Of a stretch of DNA of 64,000 bases, positions 34,171 to 42,405 are shown piece after piece. Numbering within the stretch: the first letter of the stretch is position 1; each line of letters starts with the position of its first letter. The notes beneath the pieces were generated by a model that searched no databases, was not told the origin of the DNA, and saw only the letters and a program-made list of their open reading frames with translations. The stretch comes from Pseudomonas sp. IPO3778 (GTDB taxonomy: Bacteria > Pseudomonadota > Gammaproteobacteria > Pseudomonadales > Pseudomonadaceae). A program made the translations under genes and the position numbers. Where the stretch lies: NCBI RefSeq assembly GCF_013386825.1, contig NZ_JACARC010000068.1:1-64000 (forward strand), read 5' to 3'.

Positions 34171-35667
34171 ATGAATAAGCCAGCAGTCGTTTTCTTGGGT
34201 ATCGTCGTCGCCATTGGTGCAATCAGCGCAGGCGGTGCCTGGTACACCGGCAAGCAACTGGAGCCGGTGCTGCAAACCGCCATCCAGGACGCCAACAAGG
34301 AGCTGCAGACCTCCATGGCCGGCGTCGATGGCACGGTGACCCTCGAACTGGTCTCCCTCGACCGCCAGCTGTTCAGCAGCACCGCCCACTATCGCCTCAA
34401 GGCCCAGGGCGCGGTGTTCGGTGAAAACCACCAGGACACCGAACTGCTGTTCGTCGACCATATCGAACACGGCCCGCTGCCGTTCTCGCGCCTGGTGTCG
34501 CTGAAGTGGCTGCCGGTCATGGCCACCAGTCACTACGAGCTTGAGAAAAACCCCACCACCGAAAAATGGTTCGCCGCCAGCAAAGACGTGTCGCCGCTCA
34601 AAGGCGTGGCCAACATTGGCTATGACCGCTCGGTGACCGGCAACGTCGAACTGCTGCCCCTGGAACTCAAGGACGACAAGTCGGCCGTGAGCTTCTCCGG
34701 CGCCAACCTGGACTTCAACTCCACTGCCGAAGGCAAGAAGGTCAAGGCCAGCGGCTACATGGACAGCCTCAAGGTCTCGGTCGTCGACGCCAACAACGCC
34801 AAGCTGGATGCCGAGCTGAGCGGCCTGACCATCGCCAGCAACCTGGAAAAAACCACCTTCGGTTTCTACACCGGGCAGAACACCGTCGAGCTGACCAACA
34901 CCAAGGTCACCTTCGGCCCGCAGCAAGCGGTGCTGACCCTCAAGAACTTTGAGCAGAAAGACAGCAGCGAAACCAAGGACAACAACTTGGCCGGCCGTGT
35001 CGACTACAAAATCGACGAGATCGGTTACCAGGGCAAGCCAGTGGGTTCGGCGGCCATGGCGGTCAGCATGAAGAACGTCGACATCCCGTCGATGCTGGTC
35101 CTGACCAAGCTCTACCAGGAAAAGGTCCAGCCGGCCCAAGCCGCTGCCGCCGCCGGCCAGCCCGTGCCTGAGTTGCAACTGACTGACGCCGAGCAAGCCC
35201 TGGCCCAGGCCAACGTCGACCAACTGCTGGCTGCCAAGCCGCAAGTGGCGGTCGAAAACCTGTCGCTGAAAACCACCAATGGCGAAAGCCGCTTCAACCT
35301 GGTGGTGGACCTGGCCAAGCCGTCGAGCATGGACCTGCCGCCGGTTGAGCTGGGCAAGCAGATCGTTGCCCTGCTGGACGCCAACCTGACCCTGTCCAAG
35401 CCGATGATCCAGGACGTGGCCGGCCTGCAGGCGCAGATCGGTGGTGTGACCGACCCGAAAGCCATCGAGCAGCAATCCCAGATGGCCAGCGAGATGATCA
35501 GCGGCATGGCCGTGGGCACTCAACTGGCGACCCTGGTGGGCACCGATGTCGTGTCCAAGCTGCACTACGCCAACAATGAAGTGACCTTCAACGGCCAGAA
35601 AATGACCGTCGAGCAATTCATTGGGTTTGTGCTGGGCAAGATCGGTGCGGTCAGCGGCGCTCAATAA
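34171..35667 (+). CDS. YdgA/DUF945 family protein
   Basis: A 498-residue protein with an N-terminal signal anchor (about 4-25, AVVFLGIVVAIGAISAGGAW) and a long beta-rich periplasmic part typical of DUF945/YdgA (GKQLEPVLQTAI, LVSLDRQLFSSTAHYRLK, DHIEHGPLPFSRL, NIGYDRSVTGNVEL, late VVSKLHYANNEVTFNGQKM). Homologues are large envelope proteins whose molecular role is poorly known. AGGT precedes the ATG. A clear terminator follows. Confidence 0.88.
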   Translation: MNKPAVVFLGIVVAIGAISAGGAWYTGKQLEPVLQTAIQDANKELQTSMAGVDGTVTLELVSLDRQLFSSTAHYRLKAQGAVFGENHQDTELLFVDHIEHGPLPFSRLVSLKWLPVMATSHYELEKNPTTEKWFAASKDVSPLKGVANIGYDRSVTGNVELLPLELKDDKSAVSFSGANLDFNSTAEGKKVKASGYMDSLKVSVVDANNAKLDAELSGLTIASNLEKTTFGFYTGQNTVELTNTKVTFGPQQAVLTLKNFEQKDSSETKDNNLAGRVDYKIDEIGYQGKPVGSAAMAVSMKNVDIPSMLVLTKLYQEKVQPAQAAAAAGQPVPELQLTDAEQALAQANVDQLLAAKPQVAVENLSLKTTNGESRFNLVVDLAKPSSMDLPPVELGKQIVALLDANLTLSKPMIQDVAGLQAQIGGVTDPKAIEQQSQMASEMISGMAVGTQLATLVGTDVVSKLHYANNEVTFNGQKMTVEQFIGFVLGKIGAVSGAQ

Positions 35668-35687
35668 GAATCGTCTGAAAGTTATGT

Positions 35688-35726
35688 AGGCCAATTCTGA
35701 ATAATTGTTCGGAATTGGCCTTTTTT
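35688..35726 (+). terminator. Rho-independent terminator after the YdgA-family gene
   Basis: GGCCAATTC (35689-35697) pairs perfectly with GAATTGGCC (35712-35720), followed by six T. It lies about 20 nt after the stop and separates this gene from pgaABCD. Confidence 0.92.
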
Positions 35727-35737
35727 GTGCCCCTCTC

Positions 35738-35847
35738 AAGGATATTGCGCCCCAGGAAAGCTTGGCCGGGTCATTAGATGCCGGTCGCCTGGTGTGCCCT
35801 ACAGGTGAATTTATCGCTACAGCTTTCCGTGGAAGGAAGCTGACGAT
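35738..35847 (+). promoter_or_regulatory. pgaA leader with GGA motifs and a long-range stem (candidate RsmA/E control)
   Basis: Four GGA motifs stand before pgaA: at 35740, 35755, 35831 and 35835, the last two inside the ribosome-binding segment GGAAGGAAGC. GGAAAGCT (35755-35762) is complementary to AGCTTTCC (35821-35828), so the leader RNA can fold to bring the sites together next to the Shine-Dalgarno. In E. coli the pgaA leader is repressed by CsrA; the analogous Rsm control here is inferred. The transcription start is not known. Confidence 0.45.
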
Positions 35848-38301
35848 ATGTCGCGTAATGTTCATCCCTTTATTCGCCTGGCCCTGTGCAGCCAACTGCT
35901 GTGGCCCGTCGTGGCGTCGGCCGATGCAGCCTATGATTCGCTGATCAACCAGGCCCGCAGCGGCAACTATGGTCCGGCCCTCAACCTGTTGCGCCAATTG
36001 CCCGCCGAGCGCCAGACGCCGGGGCAGGTCAGCGATCACCTGCTGATTGCCAGTTGGGCGCGCCAGGACGCCGAAGTGCTGACGGTCTACGAGGCCCAAG
36101 GCCGCACTCGCACCCTCACTACCCAGGCACTGGCCACCGTCGCCCGCACTTACCGCAACCAACAGCGTTGGGCGCAGGCGATTGCCGTGTATCGCCAGGC
36201 GCTGCTGCGCGAGCCGAATAACCCCGACCTGCAACTGGGCCTGGCCTTGACCCAGGCAGACGCCGGGCAGACAGCCGAAGCCGTGCAGCGGACCCGCGCC
36301 CTGGTGGCCGCCAAGCCCGACGACGCCGACCGCCGCATGGCCTTGGGTTACGCCCTGACCCGCGCAGGTTTTACCTATGACGCGCTGTTCGAATTCGACC
36401 AGGCGTTCATCCATGCTGGCAACAAACCTGAAGTCGCCCGCGAATACATCATCGCCCTGCAACGCGCACGCCTGCCGGAACCGGCCTTGCGCCTGGCCGC
36501 CCGGCGCCCGGGCCTGCTGGACCCGGTCACCCAACGCCGCCTCGAAGGCGACCTGGCCGCCGAGCGCGTGCGCCTGGCCGAGTTCGCCACCCGCAGTGAA
36601 AAAGAGCGCTACGTCATCGCCGACCGCGCCCTCAAGGATTACGACCAACTGCTCACCACCTGGATACCGGATACCAGCGCCCATGACGACGTGGTGCGCT
36701 GGCGCATCGACCGCCTGGGCGCGCTGAAAGCCCGGGCGCGCACCGCCGAGGTGGTGCGCGATTACGAAGGGCTGAAGGGCGAAGGCGTGCAACTGCCGAC
36801 CTACGCCCTGCGCTGGGTCGCTGCCGCCTACCTCGACCAGCGCCAGCCGGAAAAGGCCGCGCCCCTGTATCGCCAGGCCCTGGCGGCGAGCGACGCGGAC
36901 GCGGGCGATCACGTCGAAGACAGCACCGCGCTGTTCTACGCCCTGCTGGAAAACGATCAAGTGGTGCAAGCCCGCGAAGTCGCCGACAACCTGGCGAGCA
37001 CCCAGCAACCTCGGGTCGAACTCAAGGGCTTGCCCATCGGCAACCCCAACGACGCATGGATGGACGCCCAACAATTAGCGGCCCAGGCCGGTACCTATGG
37101 CGCCGACTTGCCCGCCAGCGAAAAAGGCCTGGAAGCCCTGGTGCAACAGGCCCCCGGCAATATCGGCCTGCGCCTGGCCCAGGCCGACATGTACCGTGCC
37201 CGCGACTGGCCTCGGCGCGCCGAAAACACCCTCAAGGAAACCGAAGCCCAGGCCCCGCGCGACATCGGCCTGGAGGTTTCTCAAGGCCACACTGCCCTGG
37301 ATTTGCAGGAGTGGCGTCAGCTCGATGCCCTCACCGACGACGTGGTCGACCGCGCCCCGGACAACCGCCAGGTGCAGCGCCTCAGCCGCCTGCGGGATGT
37401 GCACGACATGGCCGAATTGCGCGTCGAGGCCTACACCGGCAAAAGCAACGGCGGCGGCGATAACGGCGCGGGCGCGGTGTCCGGCAGCCGCGACTTTGGC
37501 ATCGAAACCTTGCTCTACAGCCCGCCTATCGATGAAGACTGGCGCGTGTTCGGCGGGGCCGGCTACGCCACCGCCGATTTTGAAGAAGGCACCGGCCAAC
37601 ACCGTTGGCAGCGCCTCGGGGTAGAGCGGCGCACCCGTGACATGACCCTCGAAGCCGAGGTCTCCAACCACTCCTACGGCTTTGGCGACAAGCAGGGCGC
37701 GCGGGTCGCGATTGCCCGGGACATCAATGACCAATGGCAGTACGGCGGCAGCCTCGACTACCTCTCCGCCAACACCCCGTTGCGGGCGCTGAACGCCGAC
37801 ATCACCGCCAACGGCGGCAGCGGTTTTATCCGCTGGCGCGCCAACGAAAGCCGCGAATGGAAACTGGCCCTGAGCCCATCCCACTTCAGCGACGGCAACA
37901 ACCGCCTCGAAGCACTGCTCACCGGTCGCCAGGGCGTGTACAGCTCGCCGGGGGTGCAAGTCGATCTGGGCCTGGAAGTCGGCACCAGCCGCAACACCAA
38001 GGAAGACACGCCGTATTTCAACCCGCGCTCGGACTTCAGCGTGCTGCCCACGGCCACCGTCAACCACGTGCTCTACCACCGCTACGAGACCCAGTGGAGC
38101 CAGCAGTTCCAGGTGGGGGCGGGCACCTACAGCCAGCGCGATTACGGCACCGGCGGCGTTGCATTGGTGGGCTACGGCCAGCGTTTTCGCTGGAACGACG
38201 TGCTCGAAACCGGCGCCAACCTCAGCTGGATCAGCCGACCTTATGACGGTGAGCGCGAAAGCGATCTGCGCCTGATCGTCGACCTCACCTACCGCTTCTA
38301 G
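35848..38301 (+). CDS. pgaA: Poly-beta-1,6-N-acetylglucosamine export porin PgaA
   Basis: An 817-residue protein with signal peptide (to about residue 27, VVASADA), a periplasmic TPR superhelix (about 30-500: LINQARSGNYGPALNLLRQL, WAQAIAVYRQALLREPNNPD) and a C-terminal 16-strand beta-barrel (about 530-817), ending in LRLIVDLTYRF. It exports de-N-acetylated PNAG across the outer membrane. First gene of pgaABCD, 12 nt before pgaB, with AAGGAAG upstream of ATG. Confidence 0.95.
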   Translation: MSRNVHPFIRLALCSQLLWPVVASADAAYDSLINQARSGNYGPALNLLRQLPAERQTPGQVSDHLLIASWARQDAEVLTVYEAQGRTRTLTTQALATVARTYRNQQRWAQAIAVYRQALLREPNNPDLQLGLALTQADAGQTAEAVQRTRALVAAKPDDADRRMALGYALTRAGFTYDALFEFDQAFIHAGNKPEVAREYIIALQRARLPEPALRLAARRPGLLDPVTQRRLEGDLAAERVRLAEFATRSEKERYVIADRALKDYDQLLTTWIPDTSAHDDVVRWRIDRLGALKARARTAEVVRDYEGLKGEGVQLPTYALRWVAAAYLDQRQPEKAAPLYRQALAASDADAGDHVEDSTALFYALLENDQVVQAREVADNLASTQQPRVELKGLPIGNPNDAWMDAQQLAAQAGTYGADLPASEKGLEALVQQAPGNIGLRLAQADMYRARDWPRRAENTLKETEAQAPRDIGLEVSQGHTALDLQEWRQLDALTDDVVDRAPDNRQVQRLSRLRDVHDMAELRVEAYTGKSNGGGDNGAGAVSGSRDFGIETLLYSPPIDEDWRVFGGAGYATADFEEGTGQHRWQRLGVERRTRDMTLEAEVSNHSYGFGDKQGARVAIARDINDQWQYGGSLDYLSANTPLRALNADITANGGSGFIRWRANESREWKLALSPSHFSDGNNRLEALLTGRQGVYSSPGVQVDLGLEVGTSRNTKEDTPYFNPRSDFSVLPTATVNHVLYHRYETQWSQQFQVGAGTYSQRDYGTGGVALVGYGQRFRWNDVLETGANLSWISRPYDGERESDLRLIVDLTYRF

Positions 38302-38313
38302 AAGAGTCCGATC

Positions 38314-40311
38314 ATGCCCGTTTTGTCCCGTTGCCTGTTGGCCCTGGGGTTAATGCTGAGCAGCGCTTGCGCCCAGCAACCCGCGCCCTTCACTCCACCC
38401 GCCGAGCGGCTCAAGCCTGCCAATGAAGCGCCGTGGCCGAAGAACCATTTTCTCGGTATCGCCTACCACGACATCGAGGATCGCGATCCCGATCAGGCAG
38501 TGGTGGCGGTGCGCACCGAACGCTTGATCGAGCAACTGGCGTGGTTGCGGGAGAACGGCTACCAGCCGGTCACCGTTGACCAAATCCTGGCGGCCCGCAG
38601 CGGTGGCCCGCAGCTTCCGGCCAAGGCGATCATGCTCAGTTTCGATGATGGCTACGCGAGCTTCTATACCCGCGTGATGCCGATCCTGCGCAGCTATAAC
38701 TGGCACGCGCTGTTGGCGCCGGTAGGTGCATGGGTGGACACGCCGCTGAACCAGCCGGTGGATTTCGCCGGCACGCCACGGCCGCGTTCAGACTTCCTGA
38801 CCTGGCAGCAGGTGCGCGAAATTGCCCAGTCCGGCCTGGTGGAAATCGCCGCCCACACCGACGCCAATCACAAGGGCGTGCTGGCCAACCCCCAGGGCAA
38901 CCTGCAACCGGCCGCCACCACCCGGCGTTTTGATCCGAAGACCAACCGCTACGAAACCGAAGCCCAGTTCCAGGCGCGGATGCGCACCGACGTCACGGCG
39001 ATCTCCAACAAGATCCGCGCCGTCACCGGCAAGGCCCCGCGTGTGTGGGTGTGGCCGTACGGCGCCGCCGACGGTACCTCATTGGCCGTGGTGGGCGAGC
39101 AGGGTTACCAGATGGCCCTGACCCTGGAAGACGGTCTCGACAGCCTCGGCAACCTGATGAGCAGCCCGCGGTTCCTGGTGGCGTCTGACCCGGACGGCGA
39201 GCACTACGCCAACGCCATCGTCGCGACCCAGGCCGAAGCACCGCTGCGGGTACTGCATGTAGACCTGGACAACGTCTACGACCCGGACCCGGAACAGCAG
39301 GTGCGCAACCTCGACAAGTTGATCCAGCGTGTGGTCGACATGGGCGCCAGCACCGTGTTCCTGCAAGCCTTCGCCGACCCCAAGGGCGATGGCCTGGTGC
39401 ATTCGCTGTACTTCCCCAACCGTCATCTGCCGGTGCGCGCCGACTTGTTCAATCGCGTCACCTGGCAACTGCGTACCCGGGCCCATGTGAATGTGTTTGC
39501 CTGGATGCCGGTGCTCAGTTTCGCCCTGGATGCCAAGCTGCCCCGCGTCACCCGCTGGGACCCGCAAACCGGCAAGGTCGCCATCGACCCGGACCAGTAC
39601 CAGCGCCTGTCGCCGTTTGACCCGAAGGTGCGGCAGATCATTGGTGAGATCTACGAAGACCTGGCCCGCACCAGTGCCATCGACGGTGTGCTGTTCCACG
39701 ACGACGCGGTGCTGTCGGACTTTGAAGACGCCAGCCCATTGGCCCTCAAGGCCTATGCCGCCAACGGCCTGCCAGGCAGCATCGAAGCCCTGCGCGCCGA
39801 CCCGGCAGTAATGCAGCGCTGGACCCGTTTCAAGAGCCGCTACCTCATCGACTTCACCCACGAACTGACCGCCAAGGTCCGCACGCTGCGCGGCCCGCAA
39901 GTGCAGACCGCGCGCAATATCTTCGCCGAGCCGATGCTCAACCCGGGCAGCGAAGCCTGGTTCGCGCAGAACCTCGACGACTTCCTCACCAGCTACGACT
40001 GGACCGCGCCGATGGCCATGCCGTTGATGGAAGGCCAGGACCTCAAGGGCTCCAACGCCTGGCTGGAAAAACTCGTGGCCACCGTCAAGGCCCGCCCCGG
40101 CGCACTGCACCGCACCGTGTTCGAGTTGCAAGCCAAGGACTGGCGCACCCCGGCCGCCCCGGACCTTTCCGGCGCACAAATGGCCGAGTGGATGGGCGTG
40201 CTCAAGCGCCAGGGCGTGACCAGTTTTGGCTACTACCCCGACAACTTCCTGGAGAATTCGCCGGATCTGAAAATCGTGCGTCCGGCCCTTTCCAACCAGT
40301 GGAATCCTTGA
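38314..40311 (+). CDS. pgaB: Poly-beta-1,6-N-acetylglucosamine N-deacetylase PgaB
   Basis: A 665-residue exported lipoprotein-like enzyme (signal MPVLSRCLLALGLMLSSACA with Cys near 20). N-terminal CE4 deacetylase domain (about 45-300): metal and catalytic motifs LSFDDGYASFY, EIAAHTDANHKG and RVWVWPYGA. C-terminal glycoside-hydrolase-like domain (about 315-655) with GVLFHDDAVLSDFED and FAEPMLNPGSEAWFAQ. It deacetylates and nicks PNAG in the periplasm so PgaA can export it. Located between pgaA and pgaC, 3 nt before the latter. Confidence 0.95.
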   Translation: MPVLSRCLLALGLMLSSACAQQPAPFTPPAERLKPANEAPWPKNHFLGIAYHDIEDRDPDQAVVAVRTERLIEQLAWLRENGYQPVTVDQILAARSGGPQLPAKAIMLSFDDGYASFYTRVMPILRSYNWHALLAPVGAWVDTPLNQPVDFAGTPRPRSDFLTWQQVREIAQSGLVEIAAHTDANHKGVLANPQGNLQPAATTRRFDPKTNRYETEAQFQARMRTDVTAISNKIRAVTGKAPRVWVWPYGAADGTSLAVVGEQGYQMALTLEDGLDSLGNLMSSPRFLVASDPDGEHYANAIVATQAEAPLRVLHVDLDNVYDPDPEQQVRNLDKLIQRVVDMGASTVFLQAFADPKGDGLVHSLYFPNRHLPVRADLFNRVTWQLRTRAHVNVFAWMPVLSFALDAKLPRVTRWDPQTGKVAIDPDQYQRLSPFDPKVRQIIGEIYEDLARTSAIDGVLFHDDAVLSDFEDASPLALKAYAANGLPGSIEALRADPAVMQRWTRFKSRYLIDFTHELTAKVRTLRGPQVQTARNIFAEPMLNPGSEAWFAQNLDDFLTSYDWTAPMAMPLMEGQDLKGSNAWLEKLVATVKARPGALHRTVFELQAKDWRTPAAPDLSGAQMAEWMGVLKRQGVTSFGYYPDNFLENSPDLKIVRPALSNQWNP

Positions 40312-40314
40312 CTC

Positions 40315-41661
40315 ATGTTCGACAGAATCCTCGCGTTAATCGTCTTGTCGCTGGTGTTGGGTGTGCCCCTGGGGCTGATCTTTCTGGTCACCGGGCAGTT
40401 CCTGATGGACTTCGTGTTCTTCTATCCGCTGTTCATGTCCGGCCTGTGGATCGCCGGCGGCCTGTACTTCTGGCTGCACTGGGAGCGCCACTGGCCATGG
40501 GCTGACGATACCCCGGCGCCGGTATTGGCCGGTGAGCCGCTGATCTCGATCCTGATCCCTTGCTACAACGAAGGCGACAACGCCGCCGAGACCATCGGCG
40601 CCGCGTTGGCCCAGCAGTACCGCAACATCGAAGTGATCGCGATCAATGACGGCTCCAGCGACAACACCGCCGCCGTGCTCGATGCATTGGCCCTGAAAGA
40701 ACCGCGCCTGCGGGTGCTGCACCTGGCGCAGAACCAGGGCAAGGCCGTGGCCCTGCGCATGGGCGCGGTGGCGGCGCGCAGTGAATACCTGGTGTGCATT
40801 GACGGCGATGCGTTGCTCTCACCGAACACCGCTGCTTATTTGGTGGCGCCGATGCTCGACAACCCGCGCCTGGGTGCCGTCACCGGCAACCCACGGATCC
40901 GCACACGCTCGACCTTGATCGGCCGGGTGCAGGTGGGCGAGTTCTCGTCGATCATCGGTTTGATCAAGCGTACCCAGCGCGTGTTCGGGCGGATCTTCAC
41001 CGTCTCCGGCGTGGTGGTGGCGTTCCGGCGGGCGGCCCTGGACCGGGTCGACTACTGGAGCACCGACATGATCACCGAAGACATCGACGTGAGCTGGAAG
41101 CTGCAACTGGACCACTGGAGCATCTTCTACGAGCCCCGCGCGCTGTGCTGGATCCTGATGCCGGAAACCCTCGGCGGCCTGTGGAAGCAGCGCCTGCGCT
41201 GGGCCCAGGGCGGCGCCGAAGTGCTGTTCAAGAACATTCGGGGCATCTGGCAATGGCGCCATCGCTACCTGTGGCCGCTGCTGTTCGAGTACTGCCTGTC
41301 CACCGGCTGGGCCTTCACCTTTTTGCTCTCGGTGATCTTCTGGGCCGTGGGCAAAGTCGTGACGCTGCCCGCCGCCATCGCCGTCGACTCGCTGATGCCG
41401 CCGGCCTTTACCGGCCTGCTGCTGGCGGTGGTGTGCCTGGTGCAGTTCGCGGTGAGCATCATGATCGACCGGCGCTATGAAAAGGGCCTGTGGAAAACCC
41501 TGTTCTGGACCGTCTGGTACCCGTTGGTGTTCTGGCTGGTGAGCCTGTTCACCACCCTGGTCAGCTTCCCCAAAGTGCTGTTCCGCCAGCACCAGAAACG
41601 CGCGCGCTGGGTCAGCCCGGATCGCGGTATCAAAGCCCCCACTACGGATGTGCAACCATGA
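40315..41661 (+). CDS. pgaC: PNAG synthase, GT2 glycosyltransferase PgaC
   Basis: A 448-residue family 2 processive glycosyltransferase with two N-terminal TM helices (about 5-50), the cytoplasmic catalytic domain (about 70-310) and C-terminal TM segments. Catalytic motifs: AINDGSSDNT, CIDGDALL, MITEDIDVSW and QRLRWAQGG (Q-x-x-R-W). It polymerises UDP-GlcNAc into beta-1,6-linked chains. With PgaD it forms the synthase that in E. coli needs c-di-GMP. Its stop overlaps the pgaD start (ATGA). Confidence 0.96.
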   Translation: MFDRILALIVLSLVLGVPLGLIFLVTGQFLMDFVFFYPLFMSGLWIAGGLYFWLHWERHWPWADDTPAPVLAGEPLISILIPCYNEGDNAAETIGAALAQQYRNIEVIAINDGSSDNTAAVLDALALKEPRLRVLHLAQNQGKAVALRMGAVAARSEYLVCIDGDALLSPNTAAYLVAPMLDNPRLGAVTGNPRIRTRSTLIGRVQVGEFSSIIGLIKRTQRVFGRIFTVSGVVVAFRRAALDRVDYWSTDMITEDIDVSWKLQLDHWSIFYEPRALCWILMPETLGGLWKQRLRWAQGGAEVLFKNIRGIWQWRHRYLWPLLFEYCLSTGWAFTFLLSVIFWAVGKVVTLPAAIAVDSLMPPAFTGLLLAVVCLVQFAVSIMIDRRYEKGLWKTLFWTVWYPLVFWLVSLFTTLVSFPKVLFRQHQKRARWVSPDRGIKAPTTDVQP

Positions 41662-42140
41662 ACCTGATCCGAACCCAACAACGCCCGGTGATGTGGGCGA
41701 TCGACGTATTCCTGACCCTGCTGGCCTGGGCCGGGCTGATCATCCTGCTGGTGCGCGGGCTGGTGCCGATGCTCGACAGCCACGGCGGCCCCCGGGTCGA
41801 AGCACCGATTTTTGCCGCGATGGAAACCTTGCAGATCTACCTGTGGATCGCCGTGTTCAACGCGGTGGTGCTGATCAGTTGGGCACGTTACCAGCAGCGA
41901 CGCGGCAAACGGTTTGCCCAGCGGCGCTCGGCGGCCAAGGCCTTGAGCGACCAACGTTTGAGCGACAGTTTCAGCCTGGGGGAAGGCGACCTGGAGCAAC
42001 TGCGCCGCCCGGGCGTGCTGGTGATTCATAACGACCACGAAGGCGGGGTGCAGGAAGTGACTGCGCACGTGTCGCGGCATGTCGAGCGACCGGGATTGAA
42101 GCTGGTGCCGGGGCAGGAGCGGGCCAAGGAGGTGGGTTAA
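41658..42140 (+). CDS. pgaD: PNAG synthase accessory subunit PgaD
   Basis: A 160-residue protein with two TM helices (about 14-34 and 60-80) and a cytoplasmic C-terminal region, as expected of PgaD. The conserved core NAVVLISWARYQQRRGKRFA follows the second helix. In E. coli PgaD stabilises PgaC and forms part of the c-di-GMP-binding interface. It starts at 41658 by ATGA overlap with pgaC; a longer in-frame opening inside pgaC is a frame accident. Confidence 0.93.
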   Translation: MNLIRTQQRPVMWAIDVFLTLLAWAGLIILLVRGLVPMLDSHGGPRVEAPIFAAMETLQIYLWIAVFNAVVLISWARYQQRRGKRFAQRRSAAKALSDQRLSDSFSLGEGDLEQLRRPGVLVIHNDHEGGVQEVTAHVSRHVERPGLKLVPGQERAKEVG

Positions 42141-42405
42141 CCTGAATGCCAAAAAAATGGGATTCAACTCACAAGATAGCCACGAACTGTTCTCATCTTT
42201 TGGCCACTACCCCGTCTTGAAAGGCCCGGTCCAGCGACTGGCGTTTCTCCGAACAAAGCAACGTCACCACCTGGACCGACAACGGCGGCCCATGTAAATC
42301 CGATAGTCGCTCAAGTATCGACGGTCGCCGCCGATTCTCTGTTTCTCGATACATCTTCGCCGCCGGGGTCCATGGCGGCGATGTCGTTCGTCTACGGAGT
42401 TTCAA
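42141..42405. other. Intergenic region before the autotransporter gene
   Basis: No gene is seen in these 265 bp. A hairpin with arms CGCCGCC (42358-42364) and GGCGGCG (42374-42380) lies 25 nt before the autotransporter ATG, close to its ribosome site (ACGGAG). It might affect translation. No convincing terminator for pgaD or promoter could be assigned by eye. Confidence 0.5.

Noticed and set aside
34159..37074. A 971-codon open frame on the minus strand across the YdgA-family and pgaA genes
   Set aside because: It is the antisense shadow of two strong plus-strand genes and crosses a terminator and a promoter region. Its length comes from the high third-position GC. It has no ribosome site and low-complexity His/Gln-rich sequence.
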